DNA of 42,398 bases from an uncultured Rhodobacter sp. (GTDB lineage Bacteria; Pseudomonadota; Alphaproteobacteria; Rhodobacterales; Rhodobacteraceae). Positions 32,522-40,875 of this stretch are shown piece after piece. The stretch spans positions 1 through 42,398 of the forward strand of contig CALGTJ010000206.1 in assembly GCA_937901435.1 (NCBI GenBank), in the 5' to 3' direction. Below the pieces are notes generated by a model. That model did not search any database and was not told where the DNA came from. It saw nothing but the letters and a program-made list of their open reading frames with translations. Positions within the stretch are counted from its first letter, which is position 1. Each line of letters opens with the position of its first letter. The translations under genes and the position numbers were made by a program.

Positions 32522-33295
32522 ATGGACCTGAAAGACAAGATCATTGTTGTCACCGGGGCGGCCAGCGGGATCGGGCGTGCGCTGTGCCTGCGTTTCGCCG
32601 CGCTGGGCGCGCGACAGGTTGTCTGCGTGGACCGCGACAGCCTGGGCGCGGCACAGGTGGCAGCACAGGTGGGCGGCGTGGCCTATACGGTCGACGTGGC
32701 GCAGGAATCCCAGATCAAGGCAATGATTTTGGCGGTAGAAGATGAGGTTGGGCCGATCGACCTGTTTTGCTCAAACGCCGGGATCTTTATCGACGGCGGC
32801 ATGGAAGTGCCGAACGAAGACTGGCAGCGGATCTGGGACATCAACGTCATGGCCCATGTCTGGGCCGCGCGGCATGTGGCCCCTCTGATGGTCGCGCGGG
32901 GGGGCGGATATCTGTTGAACACCTCTTCGGCGGCCGGCCTGCTGAACCAGGTTGGCGCAGCGCCCTATGCCGTGTCCAAACACGCCGCTCTTGGGCTGGC
33001 CGAGTGGTTGGCGATGACCTATGGCGACGATGGCATCAAGGTCTCTGTGCTGTGCCCCCAAGGCGTCGCAACGCGGATGACAGAAGGAATGGGGGACAAC
33101 GTTGCAATGATCGACGGCCTTATGGACGCCGACGCGGTAGCAGAGGCTTGCGTGCTCGCGATCCGTGAGGAGCGGTTTCTGGTGCTGCCTCACGCTGAGG
33201 TGCTGGGGTATATGCAAAAGAAGGCAAGCAACTATGACCGCTGGATCGGCGGAATGCGCAAGCTGCATCGCAGTTTTGTGGCAGGCAAGCGCTAA
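32522..33295 (+). CDS. Short-chain dehydrogenase/reductase
   Basis: This 257-residue classical SDR has TGAASGIG (residues 11-18) for cofactor binding, SNAG (84-87), the catalytic Ser in LLNTSSAAGL, and YAVSK (Tyr 149, Lys 153). It should interconvert an alcohol and a ketone with NAD(P). The start lies downstream of the divergent apsD promoter region. The next gene set (phosphotransferase and second SDR) is convergent, so a functional link with either side is only possible, not shown. An atypical C-terminus with YMQKKASNYDRWIGGMRKL recalls SDRs near acyl-CoA dehydrogenase and APH genes. Confidence 0.9.
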   Translation: MDLKDKIIVVTGAASGIGRALCLRFAALGARQVVCVDRDSLGAAQVAAQVGGVAYTVDVAQESQIKAMILAVEDEVGPIDLFCSNAGIFIDGGMEVPNEDWQRIWDINVMAHVWAARHVAPLMVARGGGYLLNTSSAAGLLNQVGAAPYAVSKHAALGLAEWLAMTYGDDGIKVSVLCPQGVATRMTEGMGDNVAMIDGLMDADAVAEACVLAIREERFLVLPHAEVLGYMQKKASNYDRWIGGMRKLHRSFVAGKR

Positions 33296-33300
33296 GCGGT

Positions 33301-33390
33301 CTTCGAATTTGCTTTTGCAAATCCGACCGACTGGGGGCCAGCCCCCAGACCCAGATCCCCGGAAAATTTTTGAACAGAAGAAGGGCGAAG
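33301..33390. repeat. Rhodobacteraceae-type intergenic hairpin element
   Basis: The element has a 6-base hairpin (ATTTGC 33307-33312, GCAAAT 33317-33322) and a GC-rich hairpin (CTGGGGG 33331-33337, CCCCCAG 33342-33348). They are followed by CCCCGGAAAATTTTTGAACAG. From memory, the GGGGG-CCCCC hairpin followed by an ATTTTTGAACAGAAGAA-like tail recurs between genes in many roseobacter genomes. It sits between two convergent genes and may act as a terminator for both. Confidence 0.65.
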
Positions 33391-33423
33391 GAGCCGAATC
33401 TTTCAGAAGACAATGTCCGGCGT

Positions 33424-34452
33424 CTACGCGGTTGGCTCTAACGCGGCCAACCCTTGTGCGGCATAGACGGGGACCAGTTCGCCCATCTTGCGCCCCCGTT
33501 CCGGGTCAGAGGCGTTGCCGTCCAGCGCGCGACGCAGAACGCCTTGCAGGATAGCTGCCATCCGGAAAAAGCAGAACCCCACATAAAAGCCAAAGGTCTC
33601 AATCTCGCCAATGCCCCGGCGCGCGCAATACTGCGCGACAAACTCTGCGTCTGTGGGCAAGCCCTGCGCGGCGCGGTCGATCCCGGCCAGCCCGCGCATG
33701 TCACGCCCCGCTGGCATCTGCCATTGCATGATGACGGCGGCAAGATCGGCGTAGGGATGGCCGATGGTGGACAGTTCCCAGTCTAGCACGGCAAGGCAAC
33801 GCGTGCCCTCGGCCTCGAAAATCATGTTGTCGATGCGGTAATCGCCGTGCACCAGCGTACGCTGCCCGTCATCAGCGGGCATATGCGCCTTCATCGCGGC
33901 GATGAGCCTGTCCATATCGGGCCGGGTCTCTGTCTCGCTGGCGTGGTATTGCTTGACCCAGCGCGTGATTTGCCTCTCGAAATAATTGCCGGGGGGGCCG
34001 AAATCGCCAAGCCCGACAGCGTGGATATCAACGCCGTGCAACGCAGCCAGCACCCGGTTCATATCGCCAATGACAGCCCCTCGATCGGCAGGGGTCAGAT
34101 CATCAAGCGTGGGTTCGTTGAAGTTGCGCCCCCGCACATGTTCCATGATGTAAAAGTCAGACCCGATGACAGAGGCGTCCTGACAGAGCAGATACATCTT
34201 GCCCACCGGCACATCGGTGCCGATCAGCGCCGATTGCACCCAGTATTCGCGATCCACCGCATGAGCCGACTTGAGCAAGATGCCCGGAGGCTTGCGCCGC
34301 AGCACGTAATTACACGCAGGTGTCATCAGCAGAAAGGTCGGGTTGGACTGGCCCTGGGCGAATTTGTTCGCCGTCAGCGGGCCTTTGAACCCCGGCAGAT
34401 GGGCGGTCAGATAGGCGCTGACAGCGTCCAGATCGAGGGTTTGCGTGTCCAT
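33424..34452 (-). CDS. APH-like phosphotransferase (ACAD10/ACAD11-type)
   Basis: This 342-residue kinase-fold protein has the phosphotransferase catalytic loop HGDYRIDN (residues 202-209) and the metal-binding DWELSTIGHP (Asp 224). The N-lobe carries FAQGQSNPTFLL and the lysine of YVLRRKPPG. It belongs to the APH family often found beside acyl-CoA dehydrogenases and SDRs, thought to phosphorylate 4-hydroxyacyl-CoA or a similar substrate. Antibiotic resistance is unlikely. Its start overlaps the stop of the SDR upstream by one base (TGATG), so the two are coupled. Confidence 0.88.
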   Translation of the reverse strand: MDTQTLDLDAVSAYLTAHLPGFKGPLTANKFAQGQSNPTFLLMTPACNYVLRRKPPGILLKSAHAVDREYWVQSALIGTDVPVGKMYLLCQDASVIGSDFYIMEHVRGRNFNEPTLDDLTPADRGAVIGDMNRVLAALHGVDIHAVGLGDFGPPGNYFERQITRWVKQYHASETETRPDMDRLIAAMKAHMPADDGQRTLVHGDYRIDNMIFEAEGTRCLAVLDWELSTIGHPYADLAAVIMQWQMPAGRDMRGLAGIDRAAQGLPTDAEFVAQYCARRGIGEIETFGFYVGFCFFRMAAILQGVLRRALDGNASDPERGRKMGELVPVYAAQGLAALEPTA

Positions 34453-35276
34453 CACGCCTCCAGCGCAGAGCGAAACAGGTTCGGGCCTGTCTGCACCTGA
34501 ATACCGCCTGACACCGGAATAATCGCGCCAGTGATATAGCTGCCGCCGCGTCCGCAAAGGAATTGCAGGCAGGCGGCGATATCCTCGTCGCGCCCGACAC
34601 GGCCCAGCGGCACGTCCTGACCTACCTTGTCGCGCTTGGCCTCATCGCCCGTGGCAAAGGCGGTCATCCGGCTGACAAATGGCCCCGGCGCGAGCGCGTT
34701 GACCGTGACATGGCTGTCGGCCAGTTCTTTGGCGAGGATCTGGGTCATGTGATGCACCGCCGCCTTGGAGGCCGCGTAGGAATAGGCATTGTCGCCCATC
34801 GGCGCCTGCCCCATGACAGAGCCGACATTGACCACGCGGGCCGGGTCATCGACGGTGCTGGAGGCAATCAGCATCGGCAAAAGCGCCTGCGTCAGCGTGA
34901 ACATGCCCGCGTTGTTGACGTTCATCACACGGGCCCATGCATCAAAGGGAAACTCTGCCGCAGGCGCACCCCATGTGATCCCAGCGTTGTTCATCAGGAT
35001 ATGCAAGACGTCCGTATGGTCGCCCACGGCCTGCGCCAAAGCCGCCACACCTTCGGCGCTGCTGACGTCACCCGCAAAACCCACCGCGCTGCCGGGCAGG
35101 TCCATCCCGTTCAACTCTGCCGCCACCGCGACACAGGCGTCCAGTTTGCGCGAGGCAATCAGCACCCGCGCGCCCGCCGCCATCAGCCCGGTGGCCGCCA
35201 TGCGTCCAATGCCCGTTGCGCCCCCGGTCACTAGCGCGGTTTTGCCGTTCAGCGAAAAGAGGTCATGCGGGGTCAT
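34452..35276 (-). CDS. Short-chain dehydrogenase/reductase
   Basis: This 274-residue classical SDR has TGGATGIG (residues 17-24), NNAG (96-99), the catalytic Ser in NVGSVMGQ (about 153), and YAASK (Tyr 167, Lys 171). It resembles 3-oxoacyl reductase-like SDRs. ATG 35276 has GGAAAG upstream; ATG 35291 adds five residues and lacks a ribosome site. It forms a two-gene unit with the phosphotransferase, suggesting catabolism of a hydroxy-acyl compound. The substrate is unknown. Confidence 0.9.
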   Translation of the reverse strand: MTPHDLFSLNGKTALVTGGATGIGRMAATGLMAAGARVLIASRKLDACVAVAAELNGMDLPGSAVGFAGDVSSAEGVAALAQAVGDHTDVLHILMNNAGITWGAPAAEFPFDAWARVMNVNNAGMFTLTQALLPMLIASSTVDDPARVVNVGSVMGQAPMGDNAYSYAASKAAVHHMTQILAKELADSHVTVNALAPGPFVSRMTAFATGDEAKRDKVGQDVPLGRVGRDEDIAACLQFLCGRGGSYITGAIIPVSGGIQVQTGPNLFRSALEA

Positions 35277-35302
35277 CGGCGGACTTTCCATCTAAGGGTC
35301 TG

Positions 35303-35333
35303 AACATCCTGTTTGACCTGCAAACAGGATGTT
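35303..35333. terminator. Strong 13-base-stem hairpin
   Basis: AACATCCTGTTTG (35303-35315) and CAAACAGGATGTT (35321-35333) make a perfect 13-base stem with a 5-base loop, with TTTT at the plus-strand end. It lies between the small secreted-protein genes and the SDR gene, all on the minus strand, and probably ends the former transcript. Confidence 0.75.
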
Positions 35334-35363
35334 TTGCAACCTTGCGACCGATGATCTGCGCGA

Positions 35364-35732
35364 TCAGCGACAGGCCTTGGCCATATAACCATAGCCGTCC
35401 TGAAAATAGACCATCAGGTTCTCTTCGCTACGGGCATAGATCGCCGTGGTTTGCCAAGAGTCCCCCTCTCCGGAACAGCGCATGGTCACCGAATAGGCCG
35501 ATCCCACGCCGGTATATTGCGTCCCGATAATATCGCAGGAGGATTCAAAAAAGCTGACCCGCTGACTGTCTATCGAAAAAACCGAATCCGAGGTGTAGCC
35601 ATCGTAGTTGCATTGATATTCTGCCGGCACCCATTTGCCATAGATGCTGGACATGTCAGCCTGCGCCAGCGTGGCCATGCCCAGACCGCAGGTCACTGTA
35701 GAGGCCAGAACAGCCCAATTTATCATTCCCAT
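35364..35732 (-). CDS. Small secreted cysteine-containing protein, paralogue A
   Basis: This 122-residue protein has a signal peptide (MGMINWAVLASTVTCGLGMATLAQA, cleavage near residue 25). The mature part begins DMSSIYGKWVPAEYQC and has further cysteines in SSCDIIGT, MRCSGEG and MAKACR, allowing two disulfides. The next gene upstream encodes a paralogue with the same spacing of motifs. It is likely periplasmic and should fold as a small beta-sheet protein. I do not recognise a named family. AGAGGG lies before the ATG. Confidence 0.8.
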   Translation of the reverse strand: MGMINWAVLASTVTCGLGMATLAQADMSSIYGKWVPAEYQCNYDGYTSDSVFSIDSQRVSFFESSCDIIGTQYTGVGSAYSVTMRCSGEGDSWQTTAIYARSEENLMVYFQDGYGYMAKACR

Positions 35733-35810
35733 AACAACCCTCTTTCTAATATATCTATTAACGACAGCGACGGGATCCGCCGCAACAGACCCACGACCCA
35801 GGACCACAAC

Positions 35811-36164
35811 TCAGGGGCAGGATTTAGCCACATAGGTATATCCATCGCTTGCCCGCACGATCAGGCCACCATCTGCCTTTTCATAGGTCGTGGTCACCAC
35901 TGTATTGTCGCCCTCGACCGCCTCGCAAGACACCGTTACGGAAAACGCCATGCCGACAGGTTGCGGCGTGCCGACCATATCGCAGGTATTTTCAAAGTAC
36001 TGAATTTTGCCCGGCATGATCGTGAAAAGCGCGCTATAGACATAGTCGCCGTACCTGCACTGGTCATCCGCCGGCACCCATTTGCCATAAATCTCTGAGA
36101 CATCGGCCTGCGCCGTTGTGCTTGCAAGCCCAAGGGCCAAAGCCACCCATCCGATTTTTCTCAT
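35811..36164 (-). CDS. Small secreted cysteine-containing protein, paralogue B
   Basis: This 117-residue protein has a signal peptide (MRKIGWVALALGLASTTAQA, cleavage near residue 20). The mature start DVSEIYGKWVPADDQC nearly repeats paralogue A. The Cys residues in NTCDMVGT, VSCEAVE and AKSCP match those of A one by one. The pair is 78 bases apart on the same strand and probably arose by tandem duplication. ATG 36164 is chosen because it begins the signal peptide; the open frame extends 23 codons further. Function unknown. Confidence 0.8.
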   Translation of the reverse strand: MRKIGWVALALGLASTTAQADVSEIYGKWVPADDQCRYGDYVYSALFTIMPGKIQYFENTCDMVGTPQPVGMAFSVTVSCEAVEGDNTVVTTTYEKADGGLIVRASDGYTYVAKSCP

Positions 36165-36282
36165 GCTATTTCCTGATCTAACGGGTAAAATACATTGGAA
36201 CAGTGACACGGGTGTTCGTCCTTGCCAATTCATCCCTTTGTACAGGGTCGTTGTTTCTTGCGCGTGCCATACTCAAGCCCGG

Positions 36283-37095
36283 TTATTCATCCCATTCGTC
36301 AATCGCGCATACAGCTTCTTCTGCGGTTTCGACGAATTTGAACAGGTTCAGATCCTCAGTCGCGATGGTTCCGGCGTCCGCCAGAGCGTCCCAGTTGACG
36401 ATACTGCGCCAGAATTTTTCGCCAAACAGCAAAAACGGGATGCGCTTCATCCGGCCAGTCTGGATCAGGGTCAGGGATTCAAACACCTCGTCCAGCGTGC
36501 CAAAGCCGCCGGGAAAGGTCACGATCGCCCGCGCGCGCATCAGGAAATGCATCTTGCGAATGCCAAAATAATGGAAGTTAAAGCATAAATCAGGCGTCAC
36601 ATATTCGTTCGGCGCCTGTTCATGGGGCAGCACAATGTTCAACCCGATGGATTGCCCACCCGCATCGACGGCACCGCGATTGCCCGCCTCCATCACGCCG
36701 GGACCACCACCTGTGATGATCACATCCTCTTTGCCACCACCCGACATGCTGCGCGCTGTCATGATCTGGGCGAATTTGCGCGCCTCTTCGTAATAAACGC
36801 TCAGGCCAGCAAGCGTTTCAGTGCGCGCGGTGTCTTTCTTGGCCGCCTCGGGAATCCGTGCGCCGCCAAACATGACGATCGTCGAGGTGATCCCGTGCTC
36901 TGTCAGCGCCAATTCCGGCTTGAGCAATTCCAGCTGCAACCGGACCGGGCGCAATTCATCCCGGCACAGAAAATCGTCATCCGCAAATGCCAGCCGATAG
37001 GCCGGGGCGCGGGTTTGGGGGGTGTCGGGGATGCTCTTTGTGGTTTCGACATCGTCATGGGCATTGGGAAAGGGCGCGTGGCGCTGATCATTCAT
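36283..37095 (-). CDS. LOG/TIGR00730-family nucleotide 5'-monophosphate nucleosidase-like protein
   Basis: This 270-residue Rossmann protein has the family hallmarks GGGPGVMEAGNRGA (residues about 129-142) and FPGGFGTLDEVFE, the PGGxGTxxE motif whose Arg/Glu residues bind the phosphoribosyl group. It was formerly called lysine decarboxylase-like; characterised members cleave cytokinin ribotides or nucleoside monophosphates. AAGGAG lies upstream of the ATG. It is divergent from dapD with a 95-base gap. An N-terminal extension of about 60 residues before GITSTIVMFGGARIPE fits the longer bacterial branch (about 270-280 residues). Confidence 0.9.
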   Translation of the reverse strand: MNDQRHAPFPNAHDDVETTKSIPDTPQTRAPAYRLAFADDDFLCRDELRPVRLQLELLKPELALTEHGITSTIVMFGGARIPEAAKKDTARTETLAGLSVYYEEARKFAQIMTARSMSGGGKEDVIITGGGPGVMEAGNRGAVDAGGQSIGLNIVLPHEQAPNEYVTPDLCFNFHYFGIRKMHFLMRARAIVTFPGGFGTLDEVFESLTLIQTGRMKRIPFLLFGEKFWRSIVNWDALADAGTIATEDLNLFKFVETAEEAVCAIDEWDE

Positions 37096-37190
37096 TTTGA
37101 AAACTCCTTTGCGGGCTGCATTGCGCCGCTTTGTTCTTGGCTTTATAGCCTCAGATCAATCAAAACCAGTCAAGATATGGAGCGCTCGCT

Positions 37191-38018
37191 GTGTCCAACG
37201 CCCAACTAGAGACCGCAATCGAAGCCGCATGGGAAGGTCGCGACCAGATCACCCCTGCCACCACGGGCGAAACCCGCGACGCCATCGAGGATACGCTGAA
37301 CGCGCTGGACAGCGGCACGTTGCGCGTGGCGGAAAAGCAGGCTGACGGCAAATGGCATGTGAACCAATGGGCGAAAAAGGCAGTTTTGCTGGGCTTTCGC
37401 ATCAAGGACATGGAACAGCAGGACGGTGGCCCGCAGGGCGGCGGCTGGTGGGATAAGGTAGATAGCAAGTTCAAGGGCTGGGGCGACAACCAGTGGCGTG
37501 CGGCAGGATTTCGTGCTGTGCCCAACTGTATCGTTCGCAAATCTGCCTTTATCGCGCCCGGTGTGGTGCTGATGCCGTCCTTCGTGAACCTTGGCGCCTA
37601 TGTCGACGAGGGCACGATGGTTGACACATGGGCGACTGTGGGCAGTTGCGCACAGATCGGCAAGAACGTGCATCTGTCCGGCGGTGTTGGCATTGGCGGC
37701 GTGCTGGAACCGATGCAGGCGGGACCGACAATCATCGAGGACAACTGCTTTATCGGGGCGCGTTCCGAGGTGGTCGAGGGCTGTATCGTGCGCGAAGGAT
37801 CAGTGCTGGGCATGGGTGTTTACATCGGCCAGTCCACCAAGATCGTGGATCGCGACACGGGTGAAGTCATGTATGGCGAAGTCCCTGCCGGATCTGTCGT
37901 CGTCTCTGGCACGATGCCCTCGAAAAACGGCGTGAACCTGTACTGTGCCGTCATCGTGAAAAAGGTCGACGCGCAAACCCGGTCGAAAACCTCGATCAAC
38001 GAGCTGCTGCGCGACTAG
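37191..38018 (+). CDS. dapD: 2,3,4,5-tetrahydropyridine-2,6-dicarboxylate N-succinyltransferase
   Basis: This 275-residue enzyme of the succinylase branch of lysine and diaminopimelate biosynthesis transfers succinyl from succinyl-CoA to tetrahydrodipicolinate. The N-terminal helical domain ([18 protein letters not shown]) precedes a left-handed beta-helix made of hexapeptide repeats ([20 protein letters not shown] onward). The signatures [27 protein letters not shown] and [10 protein letters not shown] are typical. The start is GTG at 37191, with GGAG 8 bases upstream. This is the one clear housekeeping gene of the window. Confidence 0.97.
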   Translation: MSNAQLETAIEAAWEGRDQITPATTGETRDAIEDTLNALDSGTLRVAEKQADGKWHVNQWAKKAVLLGFRIKDMEQQDGGPQGGGWWDKVDSKFKGWGDNQWRAAGFRAVPNCIVRKSAFIAPGVVLMPSFVNLGAYVDEGTMVDTWATVGSCAQIGKNVHLSGGVGIGGVLEPMQAGPTIIEDNCFIGARSEVVEGCIVREGSVLGMGVYIGQSTKIVDRDTGEVMYGEVPAGSVVVSGTMPSKNGVNLYCAVIVKKVDAQTRSKTSINELLRD

Positions 38019-38038
38019 GCCAAGGAATGGAGCCGCAG

Positions 38039-39103
38039 ATGTCATCGCAATTCACTCCCTCGGGCAAGCCGCGTGCCGCCGCTTTGGGGCTGATCTTTGA
38101 CGGCATCTGCGGCCCGCTCAACGCAATCACAGATGTGCCCGGTGTTGCCGTAGGCTATACCACTTTGACGACCGGCAGCGGTGCCTTGCAGGTCGGTCAC
38201 GGCCCGGTACGCACGGGCGTCACCGCGATCCTGCCGCGTCCTGTGGGCGATCTGTGCACGCCAGTAAGTGCCGGATATTTCAGCCTGAATGGCAACGGAG
38301 AGCTGACCGGCAGTCATTATATCGAAGAGACCGGCAGCTTTTCCCAGCCGATCACCATCACCAACACCCATTCCTGCGGCGTGACACGTGATGCGACAAT
38401 CCAATGGGCGGTAAAAACTTTTCCGAATGCGCTATCCGATGATTTTTCGTTGCCTGTCGCCGCCGAGACATACGATGGCTTTCTGAACGATATCAATGGC
38501 TTTCACGTCACGCCCCAGCATGTTTTCACCGCCATCGACAGCGCCAGCACCGGCCCCATAGAAGAGGGCAGCGTGGGCGGCGGGACGGGCATGATCTGCT
38601 TTGGCTTCAAGGCCGGGTCCGGCACGGCCTCTCGTATCGTGGAACACGCAGGCCAAGCCTATACCATCGGCGTCTTTGTGCAGGCCAATTTCGGGCGGCG
38701 CGATCAGTTTACGCTGCAAGGACATCCTGTCGGACGCGACACGCCAGATCCGTCCCCGCACCCTGCGCGCAGTTCGATCATCGCGGTGGTCGCCACCGAT
38801 GCACCGCTGCTGCCACATCAGTTGAAACGCCTTGCCCGACGCGTCACCTTTGGCGTGGGGCGCGTGGGCGGAACAGCCAATCATGGCTCTGGCGATATCT
38901 TTCTGGCTTTTTCAACCGCCTCAGCGCCCGCCACCACAATTCCTGACCCTCTGCTTGATCCCTTTTTCGAGGCGGTCGTCTACGCCACCGAAGAGGCAAT
39001 CCTGAACAGCCTTGTCGCCAATGAAGATATGACCGGGCGTGATGGGCACTTTGTCCCGGCCCTGCCGCACGACGTGGTCCGCGCGGTTCTGGACAAACCT
39101 TAA
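38039..39103 (+). CDS. P1-family peptidase (DmpA/BapA-type aminopeptidase)
   Basis: This is a 354-residue N-terminal-nucleophile peptidase of family S58. These proteins cleave themselves into two chains in front of a Ser. The likely nucleophile is Ser 246 in ARSSIIAVVATDAPLLP, which matches the position in DmpA (about 250 of 375). Other family segments are ITDVPGVAVGYTT, GGTGMICFGFKAG and NHGSGDIFLAF. DmpA and BapA release D-amino acids or beta-alanine from peptides. GGAG lies 6 bases before ATG 38039; ATG 38027 lies too close to its ribosome site. It follows dapD by 20 bases. Confidence 0.88.
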   Translation: MSSQFTPSGKPRAAALGLIFDGICGPLNAITDVPGVAVGYTTLTTGSGALQVGHGPVRTGVTAILPRPVGDLCTPVSAGYFSLNGNGELTGSHYIEETGSFSQPITITNTHSCGVTRDATIQWAVKTFPNALSDDFSLPVAAETYDGFLNDINGFHVTPQHVFTAIDSASTGPIEEGSVGGGTGMICFGFKAGSGTASRIVEHAGQAYTIGVFVQANFGRRDQFTLQGHPVGRDTPDPSPHPARSSIIAVVATDAPLLPHQLKRLARRVTFGVGRVGGTANHGSGDIFLAFSTASAPATTIPDPLLDPFFEAVVYATEEAILNSLVANEDMTGRDGHFVPALPHDVVRAVLDKP

Positions 39104-39234
39104 AGCGTTCTTGGAAAAGCCCGAATGACGTAACGCTGTCTGAAACAAAAGTTCTCAACGCATTAAGTGACACATTGTATTTCAAGTATTCCAAGAGTCG
39201 TCATAGCCGCCGGTTTGTGCCAGCCGCAGGATAC

Positions 39235-40320
39235 CTACCGATCCACTGTTCCGAACCATTTCAGAACCAGCTCTTGATAGACTCCGCTTTCTTTCAGGCC
39301 CAGCAACGCGCGATTCAATGCCTCACGCTCTGCGCTGCCTTGCGGCAGGGCGATCCCGTAATTCTCTGACCGATAGACCCTGTCCAGCATTCGCGCCTGC
39401 CCCATGCCCCGGTGTGACACATAATGGGCAAGGATCGGACCGTCAAAGACCACAGCCTCGATATCCTGCGCCTCAAACCCCTCTAACAGGGTGGCAAGCG
39501 ACGGGTAAGTCCGATGCGCAATTCCGCGCCCTTCCAGAAAACTGCTGGCGGTCGAGCCGACTGTCGTCGCCACCTTGCGCCCGTCCAGATCATCAAGCGA
39601 GTCAATCGAGCCGGTGATCGCCTCTACCGTCAGCGTCGCAGTGATATTGGCGACAAAGATCGACACAATAAAGAGGCTGGAAATCACCATCAGCACCGCC
39701 AGAAACCGCCCCATAACACTATGGGGCTGGCGTTCCTCGAACCCGCCATTGACCACCAGATTAAGCGCCCACCAGAACGACGGAAACAGCGCATCTTTTG
39801 CCGGACGGTCGAAATAGGGCTGCCGTTTGCGTTCGAACACCCACATCAGCAGACCCAGAAGGAACAAAATTGCAAAGGCCGCAAGAACGGCGATCAACAG
39901 ATCCATGTTGAACACGGCGCGCCAGACACTATTTCCGCTGGCCACGCCGGACACCATGATCTGCAAACCACTTTCGAAAATCGGCTGGCTGAAATCCAGA
40001 ACCGCCTCGCGCGCCGAGGTGATAGAGATATTGGCCACCGCCCCGTCCACCTGATTCAGCGCCACCGCCTCTAGCATTTCAGGAAAGGTATCAGAGAACG
40101 TGTATTCAACGCTGCGCCCCAGCTCTGCGGCCAGAACATTCATCAAATCAATGCTAAATCCCGCTGGAACGCCTTTTTCCAAAAACGAAAACGGCGCGCG
40201 CTCTATCGTGTTGAACCGCAGCGGGGCCTCTTGCGCCCCGGACGGAGACATGACGCCAAGCCCAATAAACAAAACCGCAAGAAGGACTATATAGCGCAAG
40301 TCGGTGATCCCTTTTTTCAT
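39235..40320 (-). CDS. Bacterial ionotropic glutamate receptor-like ion channel
   Basis: This is a 361-residue protein. After a signal peptide (residues about 1-30) comes a first ligand-binding lobe. It has NISITSAREAVLDFSQP, where Arg 104 matches the arginine that binds the amino-acid carboxyl group in glutamate receptors. Then come TM1 (141-162), a pore region SFWWALNLVVNGGF (181-194), and TM2 (205-226) running into VANITATLTVE, close to the TANLAAFLTVE motif of animal receptors. The second lobe (240-361) has VFDGP with Asp 293. The pore lacks the potassium-channel TVGYG. It probably forms a ligand-gated cation channel in the inner membrane. Annotation pipelines may call it only a substrate-binding protein. 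Confidence 0.85.
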   Translation of the reverse strand: MKKGITDLRYIVLLAVLFIGLGVMSPSGAQEAPLRFNTIERAPFSFLEKGVPAGFSIDLMNVLAAELGRSVEYTFSDTFPEMLEAVALNQVDGAVANISITSAREAVLDFSQPIFESGLQIMVSGVASGNSVWRAVFNMDLLIAVLAAFAILFLLGLLMWVFERKRQPYFDRPAKDALFPSFWWALNLVVNGGFEERQPHSVMGRFLAVLMVISSLFIVSIFVANITATLTVEAITGSIDSLDDLDGRKVATTVGSTASSFLEGRGIAHRTYPSLATLLEGFEAQDIEAVVFDGPILAHYVSHRGMGQARMLDRVYRSENYGIALPQGSAEREALNRALLGLKESGVYQELVLKWFGTVDR

Positions 40321-40505
40321 CGAACGGTTAAACTTACACAGCAAAGCCCCCCCTGCCAATAAGCCACTCTGTCGCTTGTCCTCTATTCTTGTCGCTGCAG
40401 GTCCAAAGCGTTGCCGACCTGTTCGCAGGGGTTAAGTCAGGGTCGCCCCACTGGACGCCCGTTCGGATTTGCGCCAAGACACGCATAATCCCAAGGAGCG
40501 GCCCC

Positions 40506-40832
40506 ATGGACAAAGTCAAGAAAAGCCAGATCGTCTTTACCCTGCTGGTCGAAGTGGGCCGCAAGGCAGGTGATGGTCTGCCAAAGGATGCCACCGGCGC
40601 GGCCCTGATGATCTACGCCAGCGGTGTGGACGAGGCCGAAGCGGTGCGCGAAACGGTTGCTATTCTAAAGCAGGCGGATATGGCCCCGCTGGATGTGACA
40701 GGCTACGGCACCCTCGACGAACGGCTGGAACAGGGCCATGACATCAGCGACGAAGAGCGTGCGTTGATGCAGCGCGCGCTGGATGAAAACTCGGTCATCG
40801 TTGCGCAGATGACGCCTTTCTTCAAGGAATAG
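40506..40832 (+). CDS. Small protein of unknown function
   Basis: This 108-residue acidic protein starts MDKVKKSQIVFTLLVEVG. It has no signal peptide or membrane segment and is predicted mostly helical (GVDEAEAVRETVAILKQ, DISDEERALMQRALDEN). I do not recognise a family. AAGGAG lies 6 bases before the ATG, which supports translation. It lies 43 bases before the HAD gene on the same strand, and the two may be co-transcribed. The divergent region toward the channel gene (40321-40505) shows nothing I can name. Confidence 0.7.
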   Translation: MDKVKKSQIVFTLLVEVGRKAGDGLPKDATGAALMIYASGVDEAEAVRETVAILKQADMAPLDVTGYGTLDERLEQGHDISDEERALMQRALDENSVIVAQMTPFFKE

Positions 40833-40875
40833 GCCACCTCGGAAAGGCGCAAAGAGACACAGAAGGACACAGACG

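Noticed and set aside
33424..34452. Aminoglycoside resistance gene
   Set aside because: The APH fold is present, but the length, N-terminal sequence and SDR neighbour fit the ACAD10/11-type phosphotransferase group of lipid or hydroxy-acid metabolism.
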